A stretch of 64,000 nt of DNA from Bradyrhizobium sp. SZCCT0231 (GTDB taxonomy: Bacteria > Pseudomonadota > Alphaproteobacteria > Rhizobiales > Xanthobacteraceae). Where the stretch lies: positions 1 through 64,000 of the forward strand of contig NZ_JAFCKP010000021.1 in the NCBI RefSeq assembly GCF_018130245.1, read 5' to 3'. Position 1 is the first letter of the stretch; the number at the start of each line of letters is the position of its first letter. This document shows, in pieces, positions 43,798 through 52,095 of the stretch. The notes below the pieces were generated by a model, which saw only the letters and a program-made list of their open reading frames with translations, was not told where the DNA came from and searched no databases. The position numbers and the translations under genes were made by a program.

Positions 43798-44478
43798 ATG
43801 ACTTCGCGCGACTCCGCCCCATCTGAAATCACCCCGGCCGTGCTGCTGCGCGCCTATGCCTGCGGCATCTTTCCGATGGCGGAAAGCGCCGACGATCCGA
43901 CCCTGTTCTGGGTCGAGCCGGAGTTGCGCGGCGTCATACCGCTCGACGGCTTTCGCGTCGCCTCGCGACTCGCGCGCACCGTGCGGTCGGACACGTTCCG
44001 CGTCACCGTCAACACCGCGTTCAAGGCGACCATCTCCGGCTGCGCGGCGCCGCAAGCAGGACGCGAGGACACCTGGATCAACAAGCGCATCCGCGACCTC
44101 TATGGCGGCCTGCACGAGCTCGGCCATTGCCACAGCGTCGAAGCCTGGCAGGGTGACGACCTCGTCGGCGGGCTCTACGGCGTCAGCCTCGGACGGGCCT
44201 TCTTCGGCGAGAGCATGTTCCACACCGCGCGCGATGCCTCGAAGGTCGCGCTGGTGCATCTGGTCGCGCGGCTCATCCATGGCGGCTTCGAGCTGCTCGA
44301 CACCCAATATGTCACCGAGCATTTGAAGAGCTTCGGCGCAGTCGAGATTTCGCGGCGACGCTATACGGCGCTGCTCGACAAGGCGCTGGCGGGCGAACCC
44401 GGCGATTTCCTGAGGCTCTCCGCCGGCGAAGCGATCCCCGGCGCGCACGCGCTCGAGATCATCGCTTCGCGGCAATGA
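43798..44478 (+). CDS. aat: Leucyl/phenylalanyl-tRNA--protein transferase
   Basis: A 226-residue enzyme that adds Leu or Phe to N-terminal Arg or Lys of proteins, marking them for ClpS-ClpAP. Family segments are visible: [80 protein letters not shown] and [20 protein letters not shown]. Its neighbours accBC and the DUF2155 gene are conserved partners in this order. It converges on the DUF2155 gene with a 13-base gap. Confidence 0.96.
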   Translation: MTSRDSAPSEITPAVLLRAYACGIFPMAESADDPTLFWVEPELRGVIPLDGFRVASRLARTVRSDTFRVTVNTAFKATISGCAAPQAGREDTWINKRIRDLYGGLHELGHCHSVEAWQGDDLVGGLYGVSLGRAFFGESMFHTARDASKVALVHLVARLIHGGFELLDTQYVTEHLKSFGAVEISRRRYTALLDKALAGEPGDFLRLSAGEAIPGAHALEIIASRQ

Positions 44479-44491
44479 TCGTTTGCTGGGC

Positions 44492-45532
44492 TTAGCGGCC
44501 AAACCCCGGGATGCCGAACAGACCTGGCCTCTGCTCCGGCGGCGGAGGGGGCGGCGGTGCCGGTTGCTGCTGCTGGATCGGCGGCAGAGGCTGCGGCGGC
44601 CGCTGCTGCACCTGCTTGGGCGCGGCCTTCTTCTGCGCCGGTGGTGGTGGCGGCGGCTTTGCCGCGGCCGGATCCGGTGCCGCGGTCGCGATGGTCTGCT
44701 GCGGCTCTTTGCAGTCGGTCAGCCAGATATCGTAGATCGGATGCTCGACGCCGTGCAGGCCCGGGCTTGCCGCATACATCCAGCCCGAGAAGATGCGCTT
44801 CACCTCGCCCTGCAAGGTGATCTCGTCGACCTCGACGAAGGCATCGGTGTTGGCGGCCTCCGTCGCCGGCCGCGTGTAGCAGGCGTCGGTCTTGACCCGG
44901 AGCGCGCCGAACTGGACGGTCTCGCCGATCTCCTCGTCGAAATTGATGATGCGTCCGGTGATCTTGTCGAGACCGGAGAAGGTCGCCTTCTTGTTCACGA
45001 TCTTCTGGGCCGGCGGCTCGGTCACGACCTCGTCGCCCGGCTGGAGGCTCGCCGGCGTCTGCGGGACGGCGCCGCCCGGCCCGCCCTTCTGCTGAGGCTG
45101 GCGCTGACCGGGCGCACCCGGAGCCCCTTGCGGACCGGGTGGAACGATCGCGGCGGAGGGCGGCTGGTTCGGTGGCGCGAGGGTCGAGCCCGGCGGCGGC
45201 GCCAGGGGCTGGCTCTCGACCGGCCCGGGCATGACATTCCCCTGCCGGCCCGCGGGCGGCGGCATCGGGCGCGACGGCAACACGCGCCCCTGCGGCGGCA
45301 GCTCGGGCACCTCTTCGTCGTCCTCGGGGATCTGCTGCGGCTGGGGCTGGCCACGCGGAATATTGCCGGGCGGCCGCAGCGGCGGCGGATCGGAGAAGAT
45401 CGTGCCGATCTGCGCCTGAGCCGGCGTCGCAGCCGTCAGTGCGGTGGCGGCCAAAAGCGCCGCAAGACCGGTCAGGGAAAAGGTTTTGAACATCTCGCGC
45501 GGCTTCAACAGCGAATCGGGCTCGTTGGACAT
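44492..45532 (-). CDS. DUF2155 domain secreted protein, proline-rich
   Basis: A 346-residue protein with a signal peptide (MFKTFSLTGLAALLAATALT, cut near AQAQ). A proline/glutamine-rich disordered segment of about 130 residues follows. The DUF2155 core has KITGRIINFDEEIGETVQFG, CYTRPATEAANTDAFVEVDE, RIFSGWMYAASPGLHGVEHP and YDIWLTDCKE, with two conserved cysteines. A Pro/Gln tail ends the protein. The family is specific to alphaproteobacteria, periplasmic and of unknown function. The ATG at 45493 directly before the signal peptide is an alternative start, and the frame stays open to 45835. Confidence 0.85.
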   Translation of the reverse strand: MSNEPDSLLKPREMFKTFSLTGLAALLAATALTAATPAQAQIGTIFSDPPPLRPPGNIPRGQPQPQQIPEDDEEVPELPPQGRVLPSRPMPPPAGRQGNVMPGPVESQPLAPPPGSTLAPPNQPPSAAIVPPGPQGAPGAPGQRQPQQKGGPGGAVPQTPASLQPGDEVVTEPPAQKIVNKKATFSGLDKITGRIINFDEEIGETVQFGALRVKTDACYTRPATEAANTDAFVEVDEITLQGEVKRIFSGWMYAASPGLHGVEHPIYDIWLTDCKEPQQTIATAAPDPAAAKPPPPPPAQKKAAPKQVQQRPPQPLPPIQQQQPAPPPPPPPEQRPGLFGIPGFGR

Positions 45533-45737
45533 TCTACAGGGGATACCGCCGCTCGCAGGCCCTCCGGTTAACACGCCGAATACGGCGGGGGAAGGGCGGC
45601 ATCCCTGCCCTTCCCGGCGCGGTCTGGCCAGGCCAGCTCCCGGATGGGATAGTCGAGGGCCTCTCCCCGGGGGCCCGAAGGCGGGCGCCGCCCCCAAAAT
45701 GACACCAACTTGGACGCACCCGACAATACCGACAGAG

Positions 45738-46745
45738 ATGCCCTCCTCCCTCCGAGCCGTCCTCGCCCTTCCCCTGCGTGCCCTCGCCTGGCTCGGCGGC
45801 CAGGGCACCCGTGCGGTGGCTGCGATCGCCTTCATCGCGGTCGCGGTGCCGCCGCTCGGCGCGCTGCTGCGCCCTTATGTCACCGAGGCGATCTTTCTTC
45901 TGCTCTGCATCTCCTTCATGCGCGTCGATCTCGTGTCGCTGTACGGACATCTGCGCCGGCCGGCGCTGGTCGCGGCCGCGACGGCCTGGACCACGATCGG
46001 TGTGCCGCTGATCGTCGCCCTCGCCGCCTACGCGACCGGGCTCGCCGCGAGTTCGCCCGGCTTGGCTCTCGCGCTGATGCTCCAGGGCATGGCCTCCCCG
46101 ATGATGGCGGCGCCGGCCCTTGCCGCACTGATGGGCCTCGATGCCACGCTGGTGCTCGTGACGCTGGTGACCTCGACCGCACTCGTTCCCTTCACCGCTT
46201 CGCTGTTCGCGGGTCTCTTTCTCGGCGGCGTGCTCGACATCTCGCCGGCCACGCTCGGCCTGAAGCTGCTCGGCATTCTCGCAGCATCGCTGCTGGCCGC
46301 GACGATCATTCGTTGGATCTTCGGCGCGGAGGCGATCCAGCGTCGGAAGCGGCCGATCGACGGCTTCAACATCATCATCCTGCTTGTGTTCGCCTGTGCG
46401 GTGATGGGCGATGTCGCCAACGACCTCATCGCCGATCCGCTGTTCACGATCGGCGTCGCGCTGCTCGCCTTTGCGGTCTATTTTACCCTGCTCGCCGCGA
46501 CGACGCTGATCTTCCGTCGCGTCGGCACCGAGCGCGCCTTCGCCATCGGCCTGATGGTGTCACAGCGCAATCTCGGGCTGATGCTGGCTGCCACCGCTGG
46601 CGCGCTGCCGGCCACGACCTGGCTCTATTTCGCGCTGACGCAGTTTCCGATTCATCTTGCGCCGTACATGCTGATGCCGATCGCGCGGCGATTGACAGCG
46701 CGCATGGATGCCTCCAGCGCGGTGGCGGCAAAGAGCACTAGCTAG
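45738..46745 (+). CDS. Bile acid:sodium symporter (BASS)-like transporter
   Basis: A 335-residue protein with about nine or ten helices. The organisation matches the BASS/NhaA-fold carriers: AIFLLLCISFMRVDLVSLYG, then MLQGMASPMMAAPALAALMG with a broken-helix core, and later LMVSQRNLGLMLAATAGALP. The latter resembles the conserved second broken helix (N-x-x-L). The substrate is unknown; relatives carry organic anions. Start 45738 was taken at MPSSLRAVLALPLRALAW; ATG 45699 upstream is possible. It diverges from the DUF2155 gene. Confidence 0.72.
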   Translation: MPSSLRAVLALPLRALAWLGGQGTRAVAAIAFIAVAVPPLGALLRPYVTEAIFLLLCISFMRVDLVSLYGHLRRPALVAAATAWTTIGVPLIVALAAYATGLAASSPGLALALMLQGMASPMMAAPALAALMGLDATLVLVTLVTSTALVPFTASLFAGLFLGGVLDISPATLGLKLLGILAASLLAATIIRWIFGAEAIQRRKRPIDGFNIIILLVFACAVMGDVANDLIADPLFTIGVALLAFAVYFTLLAATTLIFRRVGTERAFAIGLMVSQRNLGLMLAATAGALPATTWLYFALTQFPIHLAPYMLMPIARRLTARMDASSAVAAKSTS

Positions 46746-46971
46746 GCATGTCGCCCCGCGTCGCGCGGCGACACCGGGATTGCAACAGCACGACGACAAG
46801 TTCCGCCGCCGCGCGGCCAATCTTCGTTGCAATCAAGATCTGTCCCGAATTCCAGCATACCTCCGCCATCCACCAAAACTAGATTCGTCTCCGTGAAGCG
46901 TGGTCACAACACGCCGGGCAAGAATTTGCCGACGTCAGGCACGCTTCCGACAATGAAATGGGAGTTACGCC

Positions 46972-48177
46972 ATGCAGCATCTGCCGAACGACACCATCGA
47001 CGTCCTGCTCGACCAGTTTGGCCAAATCGAAACCGTCAACGGAGATCCGAACTTTCCGACCGCCACCGACGCCTGGGGTGGCAACGACACCGTGACGGCA
47101 ACGATCACCCAGCCCGAAGCAGAAGTCACGATCTTTGGCGACGACAACACGACGCTGCATGGCCTGTCCCACGGCGGCAACGACACGCTCACGGTCAACT
47201 TCAACTATGGCTGGAACGAAGCTCTCGTGGCCGGCGATGCCCAGGCGATGACCGACGACGCCAGCGGCGGCAACGACACGATCAATGTCTTGGCCGACTC
47301 GCTGTACACCAACGTGCATGCTTTCGGCGACGTTGCCGGCGACTTGTCGGGCAATTCGCACGGCGGCAGTGACGCCATCACCGGTGCGGTGGGTTGGCGA
47401 AGCTACGATAATGTGTACGCCGGCGACGCCGGTGGTTCCATGAGCGGCACGGCGCAGGGCGGCAATGACACGCTCGACATCAATCTGAGAACCATGGAGG
47501 GCTCAGCGACAGCCAGTGGCGATGCCATCGGTTCCATCGGCGGCGATGCGCATGGCGGCAACGACAATATCACTGTAACCTTTGGCACCGAGGTCTGGAC
47601 TGTCGGATTTGTTGCGTACGGAGATTCGGCGACCTCGCTGACCGACAATGCCCAAGGGGGAGATGACACTATCACACTCAAGTTCGATGGCCCCGACACT
47701 ATCCAGCTTACGCACCCAGAGCTCTTCGGCGATGCTCGGACCATGTCCGGCAATGCCCATGGCGGTAACGATATTCTCACCGGCGGCGCAACCAATGATT
47801 TCCTGTATGGCGATGCGAAGGTCTATGACCCCGCGACGCCGGGCTCGATCATCGGCGGCAGGGATATCCTCAACGGCGGCGCCGGCAATGACCAGCTTTC
47901 AGGCGGCGGAAACAGCGACATCTTCGTCTTCAACGCCGGCTCCGGCAATGACCTCATCACCGACTTCGATCAGGGCAACAAGGCGGTCGGCAGCACCGCG
48001 ACGGAGCACGATCTGATCAATCTGCACGACTACGGGTTTGCGGACTGGACCGCGCTGTCGAGCCTGATCAGCGACAATGCCGCCGGCGACGCCGTGATTC
48101 ATCTGTCGGCGAGCGACTCCATCACACTCGACGGCGTCAACGCGGCGAGCCTGCACCCGACCGACTTCCTCATCTGA
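46972..48177 (+). CDS. RTX-like calcium-binding protein with 32-residue GGNDT/GDA repeats
   Basis: A 401-residue acidic protein without a signal peptide. Motifs GG(N/D/S)D occur at residues 36, 68, 99, 131, 163, 195, 229 and 264, 31-35 residues apart. Between them a second motif GD(A/D/V/S) recurs about 20 residues after each first one, giving units like GGNDTLTVN..VAGDAQAMTDDAS. Two canonical RTX segments follow (GGRDILNGGAGNDQLSGGGN), then DIFVFNAGSGNDLITDFD and a C-terminal DSITLDGVNAASLHPTDFLI, the usual end of type I secreted RTX proteins. It is probably exported by a T1SS not encoded here. The enzymatic role, if any, is unknown. Confidence 0.82.
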   Translation: MQHLPNDTIDVLLDQFGQIETVNGDPNFPTATDAWGGNDTVTATITQPEAEVTIFGDDNTTLHGLSHGGNDTLTVNFNYGWNEALVAGDAQAMTDDASGGNDTINVLADSLYTNVHAFGDVAGDLSGNSHGGSDAITGAVGWRSYDNVYAGDAGGSMSGTAQGGNDTLDINLRTMEGSATASGDAIGSIGGDAHGGNDNITVTFGTEVWTVGFVAYGDSATSLTDNAQGGDDTITLKFDGPDTIQLTHPELFGDARTMSGNAHGGNDILTGGATNDFLYGDAKVYDPATPGSIIGGRDILNGGAGNDQLSGGGNSDIFVFNAGSGNDLITDFDQGNKAVGSTATEHDLINLHDYGFADWTALSSLISDNAAGDAVIHLSASDSITLDGVNAASLHPTDFLI

Positions 48178-48181
48178 ACGG

Positions 48182-48228
48182 GTTGCTCCGGGAGCAACGG
48201 TCTCGCCCCGCCTCCAGTGGGGCGAGAC
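48182..48228. terminator. Two hairpins after the RTX-like gene
   Basis: GTTGCTCC/GGAGCAAC (48182-48198) and the perfect GTCTCGCCCC (48200-48209)/GTCTCGCCCC inverse GGGGCGAGAC (48219-48228) follow the stop at 48177. There is no T tract. They separate the RTX-like gene from the convergent GlxA-type gene and may stop transcription or protect the 3' end. Confidence 0.5.
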
Positions 48229-48286
48229 GCGGGTTACACGCCCACCCCTATAGCGCGCCACTCGTTCGCTGACACGAGCGCAAGCC

Positions 48287-49225
48287 CTACCCCACCCGCG
48301 CCGCGCGCCGCAGCGCCTGCGGTGGCTGTCCGTAGGCGCGGATGAAGGCGCGGCGCATCCGTTCGGGGTCGCGGAAGCCGGTCGTTTCCGCAACGCGCTC
48401 GATCGCTTCGCGCGAAGACTGCACGCGCTCGCGCGCGACTTCGAGCCTGAGCCGCTCGATCGCCTTGGACGGCGTCGTGCCGGTCTCGGCGGCAAAGGCG
48501 CGGGCAAAATGCCGTGCGCTCATCCCGGCGCGATCGGCGAGATCCTCCACCGTCAACGGTGCGTCGAGATTTTCGCGCGCCCAGGACAATAGCGTGCCGA
48601 AGCGTCCGTTCGGCGCCTTCAATTCCAGCAGCGAGGAGAATTGCGACTGACCGCCGCTGCGGCGATGGTACAGCACGAGTTGCCGCGCAGTCGCCTGCGC
48701 GATCTCCTCGCCGTGGTCCTCAGTGACCATCGCCAGCGCGAGGTCGATCCCTGCGGTGATTCCTGCGGATGTCCACACATTGCCGTCGCGGGTAAAAATC
48801 TGGTCCGGCTCGAACTTCACCCTGGGATAGCGCGCGACGAAATCGCGCGTGCGGCCCCAATGCGTCGTGGCACGGCGGCCGTCGAGCAGGCCCGCCTCAG
48901 CGAGCACATAAGCCCCCGAGCAAACGCTCGCGACCCGCATGCCGCGCCGCGCCAGCCGTTGCACGAAGGCGCGCGTGACCTCGCAGCGCGCAGCTTCCGC
49001 AACGCCGGCACCGCCCGCGATCACCAGTGTCGTGATCGCATTCGCCGATTTGAAATCACGCGCCATCATCTCGACGCCCGACGAGCTTCGCACCGGCCCT
49101 GCGTTCAGCGCCAGCACCCGGAGCGCAAGCGGCTTGCTGGAAGCACGTGCCGCGATCTCGAACACCGAGATCGGACCTGCAGCGTCGAGCAGCTGAAAAT
49201 CGGGAAAGATCAGGATGCCGATCAT
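48287..49225 (-). CDS. GlxA-family regulator (DJ-1/PfpI domain + AraC helix-turn-helix)
   Basis: A 312-residue regulator. Residues 1-190 form a DJ-1/PfpI-like amidotransferase fold (MIGILIFPDFQLLDAAGPIS), with the elbow cysteine in VASVCSGAYVLAEAGLLDGR. The C-terminus has two AraC helix-turn-helix motifs (LTVEDLADRAGMSARHFARA and AIERVAETTGFRDPERMRRA). Members sense small nitrogenous or carbonyl compounds. ATG 49225 has GGAG upstream. It diverges from a DJ-1/PfpI gene across a 108-base gap holding a perfect palindrome. Confidence 0.92.
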   Translation of the reverse strand: MIGILIFPDFQLLDAAGPISVFEIAARASSKPLALRVLALNAGPVRSSSGVEMMARDFKSANAITTLVIAGGAGVAEAARCEVTRAFVQRLARRGMRVASVCSGAYVLAEAGLLDGRRATTHWGRTRDFVARYPRVKFEPDQIFTRDGNVWTSAGITAGIDLALAMVTEDHGEEIAQATARQLVLYHRRSGGQSQFSSLLELKAPNGRFGTLLSWARENLDAPLTVEDLADRAGMSARHFARAFAAETGTTPSKAIERLRLEVARERVQSSREAIERVAETTGFRDPERMRRAFIRAYGQPPQALRRAARVG

Positions 49226-49245
49226 GGTCCAGCTCCGAATACGAT

Positions 49246-49278
49246 GTCCGAAATAGAGGGAATTATGCCATTTCGGAC
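49246..49278. promoter_or_regulatory. Perfect palindrome in the glxA-like/DJ-1 divergent promoter
   Basis: GTCCGAAAT (49246-49254) and ATTTCGGAC (49270-49278) are exact 9-base inverted arms with a 15-base spacer, so their centres are 24 bases apart. It lies 21-53 bases before the regulator start and 56-88 before the DJ-1 gene start. It is the natural candidate operator for the GlxA-type protein, controlling both genes. Confidence 0.55.
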
Positions 49279-49333
49279 GGGAGGGCAGCATGCCATCCTG
49301 CCGGCGTCAAGCTCGCAATTGGAGGATCTGCCG

Positions 49334-50020
49334 ATGTCGTCACCGCTCCAGATTGGTCTGTTGGTGTTCCCACGCGTCACCCAGCTCGACTTCACCGGCC
49401 CATTGCAGGTGTTCGCCATGGTTCCCGGCGCGAAACTGCATCTGATCTGGAAGCGGATCGAACCTGTGCCGAGCGATTCCGTGATGACGCTGACGCCGAC
49501 GACGACGTTTGCGGACTGCCCTCAACTCGACGTGATCTGCGTGCCCGGCGGCAGCGGCACCAACGACCTGCTCAACGACGAGGAGGTGCTCGACTTCCTG
49601 CGCAAGCAGGCCGCAGGCGCCAAATATGTCACCTCGGTCTGCACGGGATCGCTGGCGCTCGGCGCGGCCGGCCTCTTGAAGGGCTACCGCGCCGCGACCC
49701 ATTGGAGCGCGATGGAAATGCTCGCCCAGTTCGGCGCGATACCGACAAAGACGCGCGTCTGCATCGATCGCGACCGCATCACCGGCGGCGGCGTCACCGC
49801 CGGCATCGATTTCGCCCTGACGCTGGTGTCGATCATGATCAATCGCACGACGGCGGAAGCGATCCAGCTCCAGATGGAATACAACCCCGCCCCGCCGTTC
49901 AATTCGGGTTCACCCGACACCGCATCCGCTGAAGTGCTGGCGTTGCTGAGGGAGCGCGGCGCGCAAAACCAGGCGCGGCGCCTCGAGGCGGTGAAGCGGG
50001 CCGCCGAGCGGGTGAACTAG
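49334..50020 (+). CDS. DJ-1/PfpI family protein (isonitrile hydratase-like)
   Basis: A 228-residue protein with the DJ-1 fold: QIGLLVFPRVTQLDFTGPLQ, VICVPGGSGTNDLLNDEEVL, and nucleophile cysteine in YVTSVCTGSLALGAAGLL. The sequence TTHWSAMEML-like (ATHWSAMEMLAQFGA) and GGGVTAGIDFALTLVSI are shared with isonitrile hydratase InhA. Other DJ-1 proteins act as glyoxalases, so the substrate is open. The start at 49334 follows GGAGGA. It is divergently paired with a GlxA-type regulator built on the same fold, which suggests both handle the same compound. Confidence 0.87.
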   Translation: MSSPLQIGLLVFPRVTQLDFTGPLQVFAMVPGAKLHLIWKRIEPVPSDSVMTLTPTTTFADCPQLDVICVPGGSGTNDLLNDEEVLDFLRKQAAGAKYVTSVCTGSLALGAAGLLKGYRAATHWSAMEMLAQFGAIPTKTRVCIDRDRITGGGVTAGIDFALTLVSIMINRTTAEAIQLQMEYNPAPPFNSGSPDTASAEVLALLRERGAQNQARRLEAVKRAAERVN

Positions 50021-50031
50021 ACTCCGCTCTC

Positions 50032-50168
50032 GTGTCCCGGACGCGGTGCAGCGTGCAACGCTGCTCCGCCGAGCCGGGACCCAACAGGAAGCTACGCAGA
50101 CCGCCGCAACATGGGCCCCGGCTCTGCAGCGCATCGCTGAAGGGAGCGCTGCGCTGCGTCCGGGGCAA
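50032..50168. repeat. Bradyrhizobium-type interspersed palindrome (GTGTCCCGGACGC family)
   Basis: It begins GTGTCCCGGACGCGGTGCAG and ends CGCTGCGCTGCGTCCGGGGC, which are near-inverse. Inside are GAGCCGGGACCCA and TGGGCCCCGGCTC, also inverse. I recall this element as one of the common intergenic repeats of Bradyrhizobium. It follows the DJ-1 gene by 12 bases. Confidence 0.75.
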
Positions 50169-50191
50169 GTCGACCTTCGTGCTGATCTCCA

Positions 50192-50227
50192 AAAGAAAAA
50201 GGCCGCTTGGTTTCCCAAGCGGCCTTT
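50192..50227 (-). terminator. Strong minus-strand intrinsic terminator
   Basis: AAAGGCCGCTTGG (50198-50210) pairs with CCAAGCGGCCTTT (50215-50227). On the minus strand the stem is followed by TTCTTTT, a long T tract, so it ends leftward transcripts. The nearest leftward gene stop is almost 300 bases away. Confidence 0.85.
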
Positions 50228-50400
50228 CCTGTCTCACGGCGGCTGCACATTCACATCGGGCGATTTCGGAGCTTCCAGACCGGGGGCCTATCTCCCGATC
50301 GAGTCCTTCCTCGGCGGCCGCTGCATCTCGGGACAGTCGCGAGCTGTTGCCCGAACCGAACGCGATGGTCTCCCATCTCCGTAAGATGGGATCATTGAGC
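50192..50400 (-). ncRNA. Candidate structured small RNA with intrinsic terminator
   Basis: On the minus strand three stems nest in order: CTGTC (50336-50332)/GACAG (50233-50229), GCGGC (50321-50317)/GCCGC (50243-50239), and ATCGGG (50299-50294)/CCCGAT (50260-50255), forming a rod of about 108 bases. It is followed at once by a perfect 13-base terminator hairpin and CCTTTTTCTTTT. Further upstream CCCATCT/AGATGGG makes another hairpin. The rod shape is reminiscent of 6S RNA, but no conserved 6S sequence is claimed. It could instead be the 3' UTR of the NDUFA12 gene. The 5' end is a guess. Confidence 0.35.
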
Positions 50401-50523
50401 CGCATCGCCCGCCCCGGCGCAATGCCCGCGCAAGCGGCATCCCCGCTGTTCCCGTTGTCCACAGCGGCGCGGATGCACGTGCACCCGCTTCGAAAGATGG
50501 CGGTTCGCAGGTCGGCCGAAAGG

Positions 50524-50931
50524 CTAGCCGGGCGTCCAGGGCTGGTAGTCGCCGGTCGCCTTCGGACGCCGGCCGCTGGCAAGCGTCGAGCCGGAGGGAC
50601 GATAGGCCTTGGCCGTGCCGGTGAGATTCGGCTGGTGCGGCTTTTCCCACTCGCGCGGCTGGTAGTTGGCCTCGGTCGGCGGCGCATCGACGACGTGATG
50701 GATCCAGCCGTGCCAGGACGGGGGAATCCGGCTCGCCTCAGCATAGCCGTTATAGACCACCCAGCGCCGCTCGAAGCCGAGCGTCGGGTCGACCGCCCCG
50801 CCGCGGGTGCGATAATAGAGGTTGCCCTGCTCGTCCTGGCCGACCAGCTCCCCGTACCGCTTGGTCCAGAGCTGGGTGCCAAAAGTCTGGCCATTCCACC
50901 AGGTGAAGAACTTGAGGAAGAATTGTTTCAT
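50524..50931 (-). CDS. NADH:ubiquinone oxidoreductase accessory subunit, NDUFA12/B17.2 family
   Basis: A 135-residue protein. Segments FFTWWNGQTFGTQLWTKRYG, GELVGQDEQGNLYYRTRGG, RRWVVYNGYAEASRIPPSWH, GWIHHVVDAPPTEANYQPRE and WEKPHQPNLTGTAKAYRPSG match the NDUFA12 accessory subunit found in alphaproteobacterial complex I and mitochondria. It lies on the matrix-side arm near the NADH module. In relatives this gene is usually close to the DUF2155 gene and aat, but here about 5 kb of other genes lie between. Confidence 0.95.
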   Translation of the reverse strand: MKQFFLKFFTWWNGQTFGTQLWTKRYGELVGQDEQGNLYYRTRGGAVDPTLGFERRWVVYNGYAEASRIPPSWHGWIHHVVDAPPTEANYQPREWEKPHQPNLTGTAKAYRPSGSTLASGRRPKATGDYQPWTPG

Positions 50932-51171
50932 GCGGCAAGGGCCCTGCTTCGTCGGGTCCTGATGCCATCCGGGCAGCGAAATGTCCAGTTCGGTGGGGCG
51001 CCGGCACCCTCCACAAATCGTCCATCAACCAGCTCCTGCCGCAAAGCGGACGCGATTCATTCATGCCCGGTACAGCGGCCGCGACGGAAGCTCCATTTGC
51101 GCGCAAACCAGCGTGATCCCCGGAACCCCAGCGCTTTCATAGGGTTTGCCTCCCGGGAAAGGAGTTTAACC

Positions 51172-51849
51172 ATGAACAGTCTGAAAGCCTTGAGTGCCGC
51201 CGCGGCGGTGGCGCTGGTTCTTCCCTTGGCGACGCCGAGCTTTGCCCAGAATCGTCCTGCGTTGGGCGGCGGCGGTGGCGCCCATATCGGCGGTGGTGGC
51301 GGCGGTGCTCACTTCGGTGGCGGCGCGCGCATGGGTGGCGGCGGTGCCGCGTTCCATGGCGGTGGCGGCGCCATGCGCCCGAGCGGAGGCAGTTTCGCGG
51401 CCGGCGCCGCGATGCGTCCGAGTGGTGGCAGCTTCGCGGCCGGCACGGCGGTTCGTCCGAGTGGCGGCAGCTTCGTAGCCGGCGCGGCGCCCCGTCCTGC
51501 CCTCTCGCCGTCCTTCAGCGGCACCCGCAGCGTCGCAACCGCCGGCAACTGGCAGGGCGGAAGCAACTGGAGCGGCCGCCATTGGCATCACCATCGTCGT
51601 CACGGCGGCTTCTGGCCGGGCTTCGCGGCGGGCGCCGCGATCGGCGGCATCGGCTCGTATGCCTATTACGGCGGCGGCTACTACGACGATCCGTACTACT
51701 ACGACAGCTACTATGACGAGCCGTCGGTTGCGGTGGTGCCGGATAGCGGCGGCGACTCCGCGGCCTATTGCGCGCAGCGCTACAAATCCTACGACCCCGC
51801 CTCGGGCACTTATCTCGGTTACGATGGCCAGCGGCATCCGTGCCCCTAG
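51172..51849 (+). CDS. BA14K family protein with Gly-rich repeats
   Basis: A 225-residue secreted protein with a signal peptide to about residue 26 (LVLPLATPSFAQ). A Gly/His/Phe-rich tract follows (GGGGGAHFGGGARMGGGG), then three 13-residue repeats of the type AMRPSGGSFAAGA, a His-rich patch, a hydrophobic Gly-rich segment (PGFAAGAAIGGIGSYAYYGG), and Tyr/Asp runs. The last 28 residues, YCAQRYKSYDPASGTYLGYD, are the BA14K motif, named after an immunoreactive, lectin-like Brucella protein. AAAGGAG precedes the ATG. A terminator follows. Confidence 0.9.
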   Translation: MNSLKALSAAAAVALVLPLATPSFAQNRPALGGGGGAHIGGGGGGAHFGGGARMGGGGAAFHGGGGAMRPSGGSFAAGAAMRPSGGSFAAGTAVRPSGGSFVAGAAPRPALSPSFSGTRSVATAGNWQGGSNWSGRHWHHHRRHGGFWPGFAAGAAIGGIGSYAYYGGGYYDDPYYYDSYYDEPSVAVVPDSGGDSAAYCAQRYKSYDPASGTYLGYDGQRHPCP

Positions 51850-51871
51850 GCGGATCGCCCGGGCGTTAGGC

Positions 51872-51904
51872 AAAAGGCGTCGCAGCGATGCGGCGCCTTT
51901 TTCG
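51872..51904 (+). terminator. Rho-independent terminator of the BA14K gene
   Basis: AAAAGGCGTCGC (51872-51883) pairs with GCGGCGCCTTTT (51890-51901), with one mismatch, and more T follow. Confidence 0.85.
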
Positions 51905-52095
51905 CAGCTAGCGTATCCCTCAGCTGTTTCGGCCCCGTCGTGCTCGCACGCACGAGGATGCGTACAAGTCGAGGCAAATGGATCTTTATGCACTGCGCCG
52001 TGCATATCCTTCGCGATCCAATCCAAAATTGACCGGACACACGATTCGCGGATATCACCAATCGCAGTGGGGACTTCGATCACCTGGGAAGTGTC

